From NCBI GenBank assembly GCA_023387085.1, contig JAEWIL010000175.1:27773-91772 (forward strand): a stretch of 64,000 nucleotides of DNA. Reading direction: 5' to 3'. The DNA comes from Pseudomonadota bacterium. Its GTDB lineage: Bacteria; Pseudomonadota; Alphaproteobacteria; Sphingomonadales; Sphingomonadaceae. Positions 1-8,723 of this stretch are shown here, piece after piece. Numbering within the stretch: the stretch's first letter is position 1; the number at the start of each line of letters is the position of its first letter. The position numbers were made by a program, and so were the translations under genes. The notes beneath the pieces are model-generated. The model was not told the DNA's origin. It saw only the letters and a program-made list of their open reading frames with translations, and did no database searches.

Positions 1-444
1 GAGCATGGCGGGATGATCGCCGAGAGCCTGATTGCCGATATTGCCGCGGCCGGGCTCACCGTCGTCACCCAGCCCAACTTCATTCACGACCGCGGCGACC
101 GCTATGTTGCCCAGCTCGAACCGTTCGAGCTTGATGACCTTTACCGTTTGAAATCGTTACAAAGCGGCGGTGTCACGGTGCGGGGGGGGTCGGACGCACC
201 CTATGGCGACATCAATCCGTGGATCGCGCTGCGCGCCGCAACGAACCGCCTGACGCGCGGCGGCGACCCGATCGGGCCAAACGAAGCAATCGACCGGAAG
301 GCGGCGCTGGCGCTCTATCAGGATGCGCCGCTTGCGGTCGGGTCTGCCGCCGACCTCATCCTTTACGATTGGCCCGACGAACCCGACGCGCTCGGTACGG
401 TCGGCCTGGCGCTGATCGGCGGCAGGATTATCTGGCAGGCCTGA
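1..444 (+). CDS. Amidohydrolase family 3 (YtcJ-like), C-terminal part, cut by the window edge
   Basis: The reading frame is open from the first base and ends at 444, so only the last ~148 residues are present. They start at a Glu-His-Gly-Gly that fits the metal-binding RxEH motif of amidohydrolase-3 proteins. A later SDAP segment fits the active-site Asp region, and the usual C-terminal beta-sandwich follows (AADLILYD, then IIGG-type residues before the stop). The family hydrolyses amide-like bonds or isomerises, using a TIM barrel with one or two metals. Substrate is unknown. It converges on the thiolase gene at 451 with only 6 bases between them. The upstream part and the start lie outside the window. 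Confidence 0.8.
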   Translation, partial: EHGGMIAESLIADIAAAGLTVVTQPNFIHDRGDRYVAQLEPFELDDLYRLKSLQSGGVTVRGGSDAPYGDINPWIALRAATNRLTRGGDPIGPNEAIDRKAALALYQDAPLAVGSAADLILYDWPDEPDALGTVGLALIGGRIIWQA

Positions 445-450
445 TCGCGC

Positions 451-1635
451 CTAATCGCGAACAAGCAGCATCGCCCCGGCGAGCGGGCCGCCGGAGGTGG
501 ATGTCGCGCAAATCTGCGGCGCGCCCTTCACCTGCCGGTCGCCCGCCCTGCCCCAGAGCTGGGTGCAGGCCTCGTGGACCGCGCCATAAGCGTGAAGCCG
601 CCCAGCCGATAACGCCCCGCCGCCCGTGTTGACCGGCAGTTCGCCGTCGAGCGCGATCCGCTTTCCGCCTTCGATGAAATCCTTCGCGCCATAGCGTTCG
701 CAAAAGCCGAAATTCTCGAGCCAGTTGATCGTGTGAAAGCTGAAACCGTCGTAGAGCTGCGCCATATCGACGTCGGCGGGTTGAAGGTCGGTGCGGCTCC
801 ACATCATTGCGGCGACTTTGGGTTGCGCCTGCGTGTCGAGTTCGGCCAGCTGCGTCCAACTGTTGCGGTAACGCATCGACGAACCGATCGCCTCGATGCG
901 GATCGGGGAATTTTTGAGCGAACGCGCAACGTCCATACGCGACAGAATGATTGCCGCCGCGCCGTCGATCGGCACGTCACAGTCATAGAGGCGCAGCGGG
1001 GTGGCGATCAGCGGCGACGCGAGATAGTCGTCGATGGTGATCGGCGTCTTGTAGATCGCGTTCGGATTGAGCGCGGCGTTGCGGCGCTGGTTGACGGCGA
1101 TCTGCCCCACCTGCTCCGGCTTGATGCCGCTCTTGTGGACATAGAGGTTGAAATAAAGCGCCTGCTGGAGCGCCGCGGCATAGGTGTAATAGGGGGCATA
1201 CCAGGCAAAGGGGCCCGCTTGGCGCTGCCCTTCACGGAGCAGCGAATTGGCGTAGGCGGTCTTGCGCGCGGTCGCCTCATACATGGTGCGAAAGATCAGG
1301 ACATTGCGGCAGAGCCCGGCCGCAATCGCGCCGATGGCGTTGAAAACCGCGCCATATTGCCCTGGGGCCTCGCCGCCGCCGCCATACCAGCCGACTTCGA
1401 GCCGCAGCGCGTCCTGGAGCGCGGCGCAGCCCACGGGCGAGAAACCCGACCCGTCGGCGCGCTCCCCCGGCCAGGTCGCGATCCCGTCAATCTCCGCGCG
1501 CGTCAGCCCCGCATCCTGAATGGCGTCGAGCGCCGCATTGACGGTCAGCGCCAGAGCGGATTTGGCGGCGCCGCGCGAAACCTCGGATATGCCGACTCCG
1601 GTGATCGCCGTATTCTTCTCGGCAAAACCGCTCAT
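451..1635 (-). CDS. Thiolase-fold protein of the Ltp2/SCP-x type, aldolase module 1
   Basis: 394 aa. The N-terminal ITGVG, the central YDGF and the NTGGG-x-LS-x-GRLH segment are typical of non-thiolytic lipid-transfer-protein thiolases such as Ltp2, which work with a DUF35 partner as retro-aldolases in steroid side-chain degradation (family knowledge). By eye there is no cysteine where a true thiolase has its first nucleophile, which favours aldol cleavage over thiolysis. The start is the ATG at 1635: it overlaps the DUF35 stop as ATGA, and the protein begins there with the family N-terminus, whereas the longer open frame does not look like protein. Co-transcribed with the DUF35 gene. The substrate is an inference from context. 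Confidence 0.88.
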   Translation of the reverse strand: MSGFAEKNTAITGVGISEVSRGAAKSALALTVNAALDAIQDAGLTRAEIDGIATWPGERADGSGFSPVGCAALQDALRLEVGWYGGGGEAPGQYGAVFNAIGAIAAGLCRNVLIFRTMYEATARKTAYANSLLREGQRQAGPFAWYAPYYTYAAALQQALYFNLYVHKSGIKPEQVGQIAVNQRRNAALNPNAIYKTPITIDDYLASPLIATPLRLYDCDVPIDGAAAIILSRMDVARSLKNSPIRIEAIGSSMRYRNSWTQLAELDTQAQPKVAAMMWSRTDLQPADVDMAQLYDGFSFHTINWLENFGFCERYGAKDFIEGGKRIALDGELPVNTGGGALSAGRLHAYGAVHEACTQLWGRAGDRQVKGAPQICATSTSGGPLAGAMLLVRD

Positions 1636-2036
1636 GATTGCACCGGACGAAACAGCGGCACCCACACATCCTCCACCTGTTCGAATACAGCCTCGACCTC
1701 CATGTCGAACGCAACCGCATCCGGCGGGCACTCGACGATGTTGCAGGCGAGACGCACGTCGTCCTGCTCCTCGATCGCCACCAGCGCGAGCACATAGGGC
1801 ACTGGAAGATCGGGCACCCAAGCCTTGTGGTTGACCGTAAAGGTGACCACCCTGCCCCGGCCCGAGACCGCATGCGGGGCAACGTCGCGGCTTTCGCACC
1901 GCGGACAAAAGGCCACCGGCGGATGGACGAAATATTCGCAGGCGGCGCATCGGTGGATCGCGAGCTTCCCCGCGCCGCCCCACGTCCAATAGGCTTCATT
2001 GTCCCGGTCGATCACCGGCAGCGTTCGCACGGCCAT
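1632..2036 (-). CDS. DUF35 OB-fold / zinc-ribbon protein, partner of thiolase 1
   Basis: 134 aa. A rubredoxin-like zinc ribbon is formed by Cys30, Cys33, Cys44 and Cys47, preceded by a short acidic/aromatic helix and followed by an OB-fold (VVTFTVNHKAW..., then ALVAIEEQDDVRLACNIVE). In known systems the DUF35 chain binds acyl-CoA and completes the Ltp2-type aldolase. First gene of its operon; its stop overlaps the thiolase start. A promoter with TTGACG (complement of 2086-2091), an 18-base spacer and TATAAC (complement of 2062-2067) lies upstream and is covered by two different candidate operators. Confidence 0.9.
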   Translation of the reverse strand: MAVRTLPVIDRDNEAYWTWGGAGKLAIHRCAACEYFVHPPVAFCPRCESRDVAPHAVSGRGRVVTFTVNHKAWVPDLPVPYVLALVAIEEQDDVRLACNIVECPPDAVAFDMEVEAVFEQVEDVWVPLFRPVQS

Positions 2037-2053
2037 ATCCCTCTCCCACTTAT

Positions 2054-2066
2054 TTAACTACGTTAT
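2054..2066. promoter_or_regulatory. Shared operator candidate, copy 1 (TTAACTACGTTAT)
   Basis: Matches the shared 13-mer ATAACTAAGTTAT at 11 of 13 positions. It overlaps the -10 hexamer (TATAAC on the minus strand) of the promoter for the DUF35/thiolase-1 operon, the position expected for a repressor. Six further copies lie in front of other operons in this window. Confidence 0.6.
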
Positions 2067-2076
2067 AAACCAAGAG

Positions 2077-2091
2077 TTGACACATCGTCAA
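2077..2091. promoter_or_regulatory. Palindrome TTGAC-N5-GTCAA, candidate TetR operator, copy 1
   Basis: Fifteen-base inverted repeat with 5-bp arms. It holds a consensus -35 (TTGACA) for the rightward amidohydrolase operon and TTGACG for the leftward DUF35 operon, so a bound repressor would block both. The only other copy seen is at 13308-13322 beside the TetR gene at 13370, which suggests that TetR controls this intergenic region too. Confidence 0.55.
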
Positions 2092-2139
2092 TTTTTGCGA
2101 TGATGCGGGTAACGAAAATGAGTTGAGAGGAGAGTCGCC

Positions 2140-3453
2140 ATGAAGATGGACGACATGATCATTATCAGCGTCGACGACCACGCCATCGAGCCGCCCGAGG
2201 CTTTCGTCCGCCACTATCCCGAGGGTAAAAAGGACCGCGCGCCGCGGATCGTGCAGGACAATGGCAAGGACATCTGGCTCTGGAACGGTCAGCGTTTCCC
2301 GACCATCGGCCTCAACGCCGTCGTGGGCCGTCCGCGCAGCGAATATGGGATGGAGCCGAGCGCTTTCGACCAGCTCCGCCCCGGCACCTATGACCCGAAG
2401 CTGCGCGTCGACGACATGAACGCGAACGGCGTGCTCGCCTCGCTCAATTTCCCCACCATGCCCAGCTTCGCGGGCGGAACATTCGTCGGCATGGCGCAAA
2501 AGGACCCCGAAGAGGCGCTGCTTGCGTGCCGCGCCTGGAACGATTGGCATGTCCAGGAATGGTGCGCGACCGCCCCTGGCCGTTTCATTCCGATGTGCCT
2601 GATCCCGATGTGGAACATGGACGAAACGCTCGCCGAGCTGAAGCGGATGAGTGACCTCGGCGTCCACGCCGTCAGCTTCTCCGACAATCCGGCGAATATC
2701 GGACTACCGAGCATCCATAACGAATATTGGGAGCCGTTCTGGAAGGCGTGTTCGGACTACAAGATGGTGATCAACTGCCATATCGGCACCGGCGCCCGCG
2801 CGATGCATCCGTCGAGCGAAAGCCCGATCGACGCGTGGATCACCGCCATGCCGATTTCGATCGCCAATTCGGCCGCCGACTGGACCTTCGCCACCTTCTG
2901 GCAGCGTTATCCCGACCTGCGCATGGCCCTGTCCGAAGGCGGTATCGGGTGGATCCCCTATTTCCTCGAACGCGCCGATTTCACCCACGAACATCATCAC
3001 GAATGGACCTACACCGATTTCAAGGGCGAGCGTCCGTCGGATCTGTTCAAGCGGCACATCATCTGCTGCTTCATCGACGATCAGTTCGGGGTGAAGAATC
3101 TCGAATATATGAACGAAGACATGGTCGCCTATGAATGCGACTATCCGCATTCGGACACGGTGTGGCCCAACGTCCCCGAATATCTCTGGGCGTCGGTCAA
3201 CGGGCTCGCAAAGGAAACGATCGACAAGATCACCCACCTCAACGTGATGCGCGAGTACAGCTTCGACGCCTTTGCGCTGAACGGCGGGCGCGAAAATTGC
3301 ACGGTCGGGCATCTGCGCGAGCTCGGCAAGGATGTCGACGTCAGCCCGCGGCACAATCTGGGCGGCCTCAAAACCGACAGCATGGATGCGGTTGGCAAGG
3401 CGCGCCGCCCCGTCACGTCGGGCGATATCGAACGCATGTTCGCGTCGGCCTGA
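2140..3453 (+). CDS. Amidohydrolase-2 family metal-dependent hydrolase/decarboxylase
   Basis: 437 aa, TIM-barrel protein of the amidohydrolase-related family (PF04909, which includes ACMSD-type decarboxylases). Visible marks are D12-D13-H14 followed by Glu-Pro near the N-terminus, an SEGGIGW segment on a late strand, and ECDYPHSD near residue 330, which supplies the conserved Asp of the metal/active site. A Shine-Dalgarno AGGAG sits near 2127-2132, about 8 bases before the ATG at 2140. First gene of a rightward operon with P450, aldehyde dehydrogenase, CoA-transferase and Gfo/Idh genes, and 3 bases from the P450. These proteins are frequent in sphingomonad and mycobacterial catabolic islands; the reaction here is unknown. 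Confidence 0.85.
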   Translation: MKMDDMIIISVDDHAIEPPEAFVRHYPEGKKDRAPRIVQDNGKDIWLWNGQRFPTIGLNAVVGRPRSEYGMEPSAFDQLRPGTYDPKLRVDDMNANGVLASLNFPTMPSFAGGTFVGMAQKDPEEALLACRAWNDWHVQEWCATAPGRFIPMCLIPMWNMDETLAELKRMSDLGVHAVSFSDNPANIGLPSIHNEYWEPFWKACSDYKMVINCHIGTGARAMHPSSESPIDAWITAMPISIANSAADWTFATFWQRYPDLRMALSEGGIGWIPYFLERADFTHEHHHEWTYTDFKGERPSDLFKRHIICCFIDDQFGVKNLEYMNEDMVAYECDYPHSDTVWPNVPEYLWASVNGLAKETIDKITHLNVMREYSFDAFALNGGRENCTVGHLRELGKDVDVSPRHNLGGLKTDSMDAVGKARRPVTSGDIERMFASA

Positions 3454-3456
3454 CCC

Positions 3457-4737
3457 ATGGCGAGCCTTGCTGAACGCTGCCCCGTGGCCCGGGCAGGAGA
3501 CGACGCCCCGCCCGCCCCTGCGCACGTGCCGCCCGAACTGGTGCTCGACACGCGCTTCGCCGCCGGCATCATGCCCAACGATCTTGTCGAGCCTTATCGC
3601 CCGGTCGATGTCGTGCGCAAAGAGAGCTTCCCGCGCATCCATTATTATCCCTGGCCGATCAGCGGCAACCGTCATGGCGCGTGGGTGGTAACGCGCTATG
3701 AGGACATCCGCCGCGTCTATGAAGACAATGACCTGTTCTCGACCGAGGGCGTGGCGCAATTCCAGCTGCTTGCTGGGGAAAGCTTCCCCTCGATCCCGCT
3801 CGGGATCGACCCGCCCGATCACGCCAGATATCGCAAGTTTCTGAATCCGTGGTTCACTCCGGTCGCGATGAACGACCGCGAACCGCGCATCCGCGAAATT
3901 ATCGGCGGGATGATCGATCAGTTCGCCGACAAGGGCGAAGTCGACATTGCTTATGATTTCGGACGGATATTCCCGGTCCGGGTCTTCCTCGACCTGATGG
4001 GCTTTCCCTTCAGCATGTTCGAACAATTCCTCGACTGGGAATGGAACATCCTGCACGAAGAGGATCTGGAAAAGAAGGCCAATGCACTGCGTGGGGTGCT
4101 CGCCTATCTGCGCGGCTTTATAGCCGAAAAACAGGCGTCGCCCGACGACGCGCTGGGAAGCTATATCGCCAACGGATCGATCGACGGCGAAAAACTGACC
4201 GAAGACGAGGTCATCGGAATGACCTGGTTCCTGTGGCTCGGCGGCCTCGACACGGTGGCATCGACGGTCAGCCAGATGTTTCGCCGCCTTGCGATGCACC
4301 CCGAACTCCAGGCGCAACTGCGCGCCGACAAGGGTCTGATCAACTCGGCGGTCGAGGAGTTCCTGCGCACCCAGCCGCTCGTCAATTCGGGCCGCAGGGT
4401 CAAGCGCGACTTCGAATGGCACGGGGTCCAGATCAAGGCCGGCGACTGGGTGACGGCGTTCAACACGTCGGGCAACTTCGACGAGCAACAGTTTGAATGT
4501 CCTCTAAAATTCGACCCGGCGCGCAAAAATAACCGGCACTTCACACTGGCAGGCGGCGTGCATATTTGCCTTGGCGCGCATCTGGCGCGGCGCGAACTGC
4601 GCGTGTTGCTCGACGAGTGGTTCGACCGCATCCCGCAGCCCTTCCGCGTCAAGGACGGCGCCGATACCACCGTCGTTCCCAGCCTGCTGTCGATCCGTAA
4701 CCTGCCGATCGTCTGGGACGCCAAGGCCGCTTCATAA
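3457..4737 (+). CDS. Cytochrome P450 (soluble bacterial class I), copy 1
   Basis: 426 aa. The I-helix motif is GGLDT near 261-265, the ExxR pair is E301/R304, and the heme-ligand cysteine is Cys371 in LAGGVHICLG. The usual Phe at the start of the heme motif (FGxGxHxCxG) is a Leu here, a mild departure. No signal or membrane anchor is seen, so it should be a cytosolic monooxygenase needing a ferredoxin and reductase, neither of which is encoded nearby. It sits between an amidohydrolase and an aldehyde dehydrogenase, which fits terminal or side-chain hydroxylation followed by oxidation to a carboxylate. Substrate unknown. Confidence 0.95.
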   Translation: MASLAERCPVARAGDDAPPAPAHVPPELVLDTRFAAGIMPNDLVEPYRPVDVVRKESFPRIHYYPWPISGNRHGAWVVTRYEDIRRVYEDNDLFSTEGVAQFQLLAGESFPSIPLGIDPPDHARYRKFLNPWFTPVAMNDREPRIREIIGGMIDQFADKGEVDIAYDFGRIFPVRVFLDLMGFPFSMFEQFLDWEWNILHEEDLEKKANALRGVLAYLRGFIAEKQASPDDALGSYIANGSIDGEKLTEDEVIGMTWFLWLGGLDTVASTVSQMFRRLAMHPELQAQLRADKGLINSAVEEFLRTQPLVNSGRRVKRDFEWHGVQIKAGDWVTAFNTSGNFDEQQFECPLKFDPARKNNRHFTLAGGVHICLGAHLARRELRVLLDEWFDRIPQPFRVKDGADTTVVPSLLSIRNLPIVWDAKAAS

Positions 4738-4747
4738 GGACAGTAAC

Positions 4748-6223
4748 ATGGCATTCTTGAAATATGACGACGCCATCTATGTCGGCGGCGAATGGCAGAA
4801 GACCGACCAGCGAGAGGCTGTGATCAATCCAGCCGACGAAAGCCTGCTGATCGAGGCGCCGGTGGGCAGCGCCGCGCAAGTCGACGCCGCCATCGGCGCG
4901 GCGCGCGTTGCTTTCGACAAGGGCGACTGGCCGCATCTGCCGGTCGCCGAGCGTCAGGCGGTGCTCACGCGCTTCCTCGACGCGATCGAGGCGCGCAAGG
5001 CCCAGCTCGTTGACATGATCGTTGCCGAGGCCGGGGCGACGCGGATGCTCGCTGAATTCCTGCAATATGGCATTCCTATGAAACATGCCCGGCGCACGAT
5101 CGAGGTTGCCTCGCGGCCCGCCATATCGTCGCTCCCGGTCGAACTGACCCCGAATGCGCAGGGCCGAACCACGCTTGGCACCGGGGTGGTGAGCCGCGAG
5201 CCCGTCGGCGTCGTCGCCGCCATTTCGCCGTATAATTTCCCCTTCTTCCTCAACATCGGCAAGGTTGTCCCCGCACTCGCGGCGGGCTGCACCGTGGTGC
5301 TCAAGCCATCGCCCTATACGCCGATGCAGGCCCTGATCCTTGGTGAGGTCGCCGACGAGGTGGGATTGCCAAAGGGCGTGCTCAGCATCGTCACGGGCGA
5401 CGTGGAAACCGGAAAATTGCTGACCACCGACCCGCGCGTCGATCTGGTCCACTTCACCGGTTCGGACAAGGTCGGCGCGATGATCCAGGCCCAGGCGGCG
5501 CCGACGCTGAAACGTATCGTGATGGAGCTGGGCGGCAAATCGGCGCTGATCGTCCGCGCCGACGCCGACATCGCCAAGGCGGCGGCGGCGGGTGTGATGG
5601 GCTTCACGACGCACTGCGGTCAGGGTTGCGCTCTCACAACCCGGCACCTTGTCCACAACAGCATCCGCCCGCAATTCGTCGAAGCGATGAAGGCGATGCT
5701 CGGCCATCTCAAGATCGGCAACCCTGCCGATCCCAGCGTCAACTACGGTCCGCTGATCCGCGAAGTCGCGCGCAAGCGGACGGAAGATTATGTCGCCATC
5801 GCGCAGGACGAGGGCGCTACGCTGGTTGCGGGGGGCAAGCGGCCCGAGGGTCTCGCCAAGGGCTATTATTACGAACCGACGCTGTTCGACAATGTGAGGA
5901 ACGACAGCCGCATCGCGCAGGAGGAAGTGTTCGGCCCGATAGGCGCCGTCATCGGCTTCGACGACGATGCCGAGGCGATCGCGATGGCCAACGACAGCGA
6001 TTTCGGCCTGTCGGGTGCCATCTATTCTGCCGACGCAGGCGAGGCCTATCGCATGGCGCTGAAGATCCGCACCGGCGGCGTGTCGATCAACGGCGGCGCC
6101 GGCACGATGCAGTCCGACGCGCCCTTCGGCGGTATCAAGCGGTCGGGTTATGGCCGCGAATATGGCGAAGATGGCCTCAACGAATTCACCTATCAAAAGG
6201 TGATCAGCTTCCACGCCGAATAA
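4748..6223 (+). CDS. NAD(P)-dependent aldehyde dehydrogenase, copy 1
   Basis: 491 aa, full-length ALDH superfamily protein. The general base is Glu260 in MELGGKS and the nucleophile is Cys294 in GQGCALTTR; the Rossmann coenzyme site includes FTGSDKVG. The start is the ATG at 4748, with AAGGACAG 4-10 bases upstream, rather than an earlier in-frame start lying inside the P450 gene. It follows the P450 by 10 bases and is probably translationally linked. It likely oxidises the aldehyde arising from P450 hydroxylation and alcohol oxidation, before CoA activation by the next gene; that order is inferred from gene order. Confidence 0.94.
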   Translation: MAFLKYDDAIYVGGEWQKTDQREAVINPADESLLIEAPVGSAAQVDAAIGAARVAFDKGDWPHLPVAERQAVLTRFLDAIEARKAQLVDMIVAEAGATRMLAEFLQYGIPMKHARRTIEVASRPAISSLPVELTPNAQGRTTLGTGVVSREPVGVVAAISPYNFPFFLNIGKVVPALAAGCTVVLKPSPYTPMQALILGEVADEVGLPKGVLSIVTGDVETGKLLTTDPRVDLVHFTGSDKVGAMIQAQAAPTLKRIVMELGGKSALIVRADADIAKAAAAGVMGFTTHCGQGCALTTRHLVHNSIRPQFVEAMKAMLGHLKIGNPADPSVNYGPLIREVARKRTEDYVAIAQDEGATLVAGGKRPEGLAKGYYYEPTLFDNVRNDSRIAQEEVFGPIGAVIGFDDDAEAIAMANDSDFGLSGAIYSADAGEAYRMALKIRTGGVSINGGAGTMQSDAPFGGIKRSGYGREYGEDGLNEFTYQKVISFHAE

Positions 6224-6242
6224 ACGACAGGGAGAGACGGCG

Positions 6243-7475
6243 ATGACAAAGGTCATGGAGGGCATTCGCGTCCTCGAGGTTGCACAATTCACTTTCGTGC
6301 CCGCCGCTGGCGGGGTGATGTCCGACTGGGGTGCAGACGTCATCAAGATCGAGCATCCGGTGCGCGGCGACGCGCAGCGCGGCATTCAAATGCTCCAGCG
6401 CCTCGCGGTAAACCCGCAGCGGTCATCGCTGATGCAACACCCCAACCGCGGCAAGCGCAGCGTCGGGATCGACATCTCGACCGAGGAAGGCCGCGAACTG
6501 CTTTACGAGATCGCGAAGACCGCCGATGTCTTTCTGACTAACTACCTCCCCTCGGCGCGGCAGAAACTCAAGATCGACGTCGAGCATATCCGCGCCTCAA
6601 ATCCGGATATCATCTACGTCCGCGGCAGCGCCTTCGGCGACAAGGGGCCCGAACGCGACAAGGGCGGCTTCGACAGCACGGCCTATTGGGCGCGCGGCGG
6701 GTCGGCCGTGCTGGTGACGCCCAAGGCGCTTGAGGGACCACTCACCCAGCCGGGTCCGGCCTATGGCGACACGATCGGCGGCATGAACATCGCGGGCGGA
6801 ATCGCGGCCGCGCTGTTCCACCGCGAGCGCACCGGCGAGGCTACTGAAGTGGACGTGTCGCTGCTGTCGTCGGGCATCTGGGCGACCGCCTGTTCGATCG
6901 ACGTCGCGATGGAACTGGGCACCGATCCCTTCGAAAACCTCATGCCCGGCAGCGGACAGGCCGTCGGGACCAATCCCTTCATGGGCGTGTTCAAAACGTC
7001 CGACGGCAAATTCATCAACCTGACCGTGCTGTCGCCCGGCCCCTATATCGAGGATGTCTTTGGCCATCTCGGCATTCCCGAAGCGGCTAGGGACGAGCGC
7101 TTCTCGACGGCCGAGGCGATCATGGCGAACGCGGCCGAGGCCTACCCACTGGTGAAGGAGGCGATCGCATCGAAACCCTTCGATTACTGGACCCAGCATC
7201 TCAAGACCATGAAGGGCCAATGGGCCGCCTATCAGTCGGTTCACGATGTCGCGAGCGACGAACAGGTGCTGGCCAATGATCTGATCTTCGAGGTCGACAG
7301 CGCCGATGGCGGCCCCCCGATCCGCCTGGTCGCGAACCCTGTGCAATTCAACCACGAAGGCGTCCAGAACAGCCGTGCGCCCGAAGCCTCGGAACATACC
7401 GAACTGGTGCTGATGGAACTTGGACTCGACTGGGACCGCATCGAGGATTTGAAGAAAAAGAAGGCCATCGCCTGA
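6243..7475 (+). CDS. CaiB/BaiF family (type III) CoA-transferase, single domain
   Basis: 410 aa, the usual length for a single-domain type III CoA-transferase or racemase. The N-terminal Rossmann half has GIRVLEVAQ and [10 protein letters not shown]; the catalytic Asp176 lies in YGDTIGG, the residue that forms the acyl anhydride in formyl-CoA transferase. The RBS GGGAGA precedes the ATG at 6243. Fourth gene of the rightward operon; it may transfer CoA to the acid made by the P450/ALDH pair. An acyl-CoA racemase role is possible. Confidence 0.92.
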   Translation: MTKVMEGIRVLEVAQFTFVPAAGGVMSDWGADVIKIEHPVRGDAQRGIQMLQRLAVNPQRSSLMQHPNRGKRSVGIDISTEEGRELLYEIAKTADVFLTNYLPSARQKLKIDVEHIRASNPDIIYVRGSAFGDKGPERDKGGFDSTAYWARGGSAVLVTPKALEGPLTQPGPAYGDTIGGMNIAGGIAAALFHRERTGEATEVDVSLLSSGIWATACSIDVAMELGTDPFENLMPGSGQAVGTNPFMGVFKTSDGKFINLTVLSPGPYIEDVFGHLGIPEAARDERFSTAEAIMANAAEAYPLVKEAIASKPFDYWTQHLKTMKGQWAAYQSVHDVASDEQVLANDLIFEVDSADGGPPIRLVANPVQFNHEGVQNSRAPEASEHTELVLMELGLDWDRIEDLKKKKAIA

Positions 7476-7488
7476 AGGATTGACGCAA

Positions 7489-8604
7489 ATGGCATCCCCT
7501 CCCCTCCGCGTCGGCATCATCAGCGCGGCGTGGGGCGCGAAAGCGCATTTGCCCGCCTGGCGCAGCCTCGACGGCGTCGAAGTCACCGCCATCTGCACGT
7601 CGCGGCCCGAAACCGCGGCAAAGGCCGCCGAGGATTTCAGGGTCGCGCGCGCCTTTCACGATTTTCGCGCAATGGCGGCCGATCCCGATATCGATATCGT
7701 CGATTGCGGTACGCGGCCGCCGTTACGCTACCAGATGGTGATGGCGGCGCTAGCGGCGGGGAAGCATGTCTATAACGGCATACCCTTCGCCAAGGATCTG
7801 TCCGATGCGCGTGCAATGGCCGATGCCTGGCGAGCGGCCGGAACCGTCGCGGTGGTTGACGCCTTTATGCAAGCCGTGCCTGCGATGGTGCAGATGAAGG
7901 CGATGCTCGACGCCGGCTGGTTCGGCGAGACGTTCGGTGCCGATGTGGCGTTCGAGGTGCCGCTGTTCAGCGCAGCGCAAACCAATGTGCCCGGCTATGT
8001 CTGGTTCGCCGACCCCGCGAACGGCGCCAGCGCCGGGCGCAACCTCGGCAGCCATATGCTGCATCTGCTGGTGCATTTCTTCGGGCCGGTGGCCGCGCTG
8101 ACCGCTGACCAGTCGCTGGCCCTGAAGGATTGGCCGCTGGACGGCGAAACCATCCATCCTGCTGTGCCCGACCGGGCATCGATGCTGCTGCGCCATGCCT
8201 CTGGCCTGCCCACGCGGCTGGAAGCGAACTGGTGCAAGATCGGCGGCGACGGATTCCGCTTTTCAATATGGGGATCGAAGGGGCGGCTTGAGGCTCGCGC
8301 GCCCGTCTTCCCGATGGCGCACGACACCAGCTTGTTCGGAACGCGGAATCCGGCGCTCGGCAGCGCGACGATGGAGATCGTCGCGATCGAGCCCGAATAT
8401 CTCGCCGTGCCGGGATGCCATGCGGTCGCCGACCGTCCGGAAACCGGGCTCCTCGCGCTGGCGTCGATCTTTGCCAGGATGCGCGATGCGATCGCCGGAC
8501 ACGGCCCTGCCGCACCGGACTTCGCGCAGGCGCTGCACGTCCACGAGCTGGTCGAGGCGGCCGTGCGCGCCAGCGACGAACGGCGCTGGGTCGATATCTC
8601 CTGA
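7489..8604 (+). CDS. Gfo/Idh/MocA-family oxidoreductase lacking the EKP lysine
   Basis: 371 aa. An N-terminal Rossmann domain (RVGIISAAWGAKAHLP, residues 7-22) is followed by a C-terminal alpha/beta dimer domain (WGSKGRLEARAP). In this family a strongly conserved E-K-P holds the catalytic lysine; here the aligned segment is KHVYNGIPFAKD, so residues 97-99 read GIP and the lysine is missing. It may not be a normal sugar-type dehydrogenase. Start: a TTG at 7480 is only one base from the AAGGA at 7474-7478, whereas the ATG at 7489 is ten bases away, so the ATG is chosen. Last gene of the operon. Confidence 0.85.
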   Translation: MASPPLRVGIISAAWGAKAHLPAWRSLDGVEVTAICTSRPETAAKAAEDFRVARAFHDFRAMAADPDIDIVDCGTRPPLRYQMVMAALAAGKHVYNGIPFAKDLSDARAMADAWRAAGTVAVVDAFMQAVPAMVQMKAMLDAGWFGETFGADVAFEVPLFSAAQTNVPGYVWFADPANGASAGRNLGSHMLHLLVHFFGPVAALTADQSLALKDWPLDGETIHPAVPDRASMLLRHASGLPTRLEANWCKIGGDGFRFSIWGSKGRLEARAPVFPMAHDTSLFGTRNPALGSATMEIVAIEPEYLAVPGCHAVADRPETGLLALASIFARMRDAIAGHGPAAPDFAQALHVHELVEAAVRASDERRWVDIS

Positions 8605-8662
8605 CGCTGCGCCGTTCGGAAACTGCCGAAAAGCGTTGAGACATTGGTCGTCAGGCGTGGCG

Positions 8663-8686
8663 GAGGGCCTTCCGGCCTGCGGCCTC
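8663..8686. terminator. GC-rich hairpins between convergent operons
   Basis: GAGGGCC at 8663-8669 can pair with GGCCTC at 8681-8686, and GGCC-TTCC-GGCC at 8666-8677 forms an alternative hairpin. There is no T-run. The position between two convergent operons suggests termination or an intergenic-repeat remnant; the rest of 8605-8723 shows nothing else. Confidence 0.35.
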
Positions 8687-8723
8687 GCGCCTCACCCCTC
8701 GCTGCGTGAGAGCGGCTCCAGCT

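Noticed and set aside
451..1989. Longer N-terminus for thiolase 1
   Set aside because: The extra 118 residues overlap the DUF35 gene and do not look like protein; the ATGA-linked start at 1635 is the family start.
2704..4488. A 594-residue minus-strand open frame over the amidohydrolase and P450
   Set aside because: Both sense genes have clear motifs and RBSs; the antisense frame has none.
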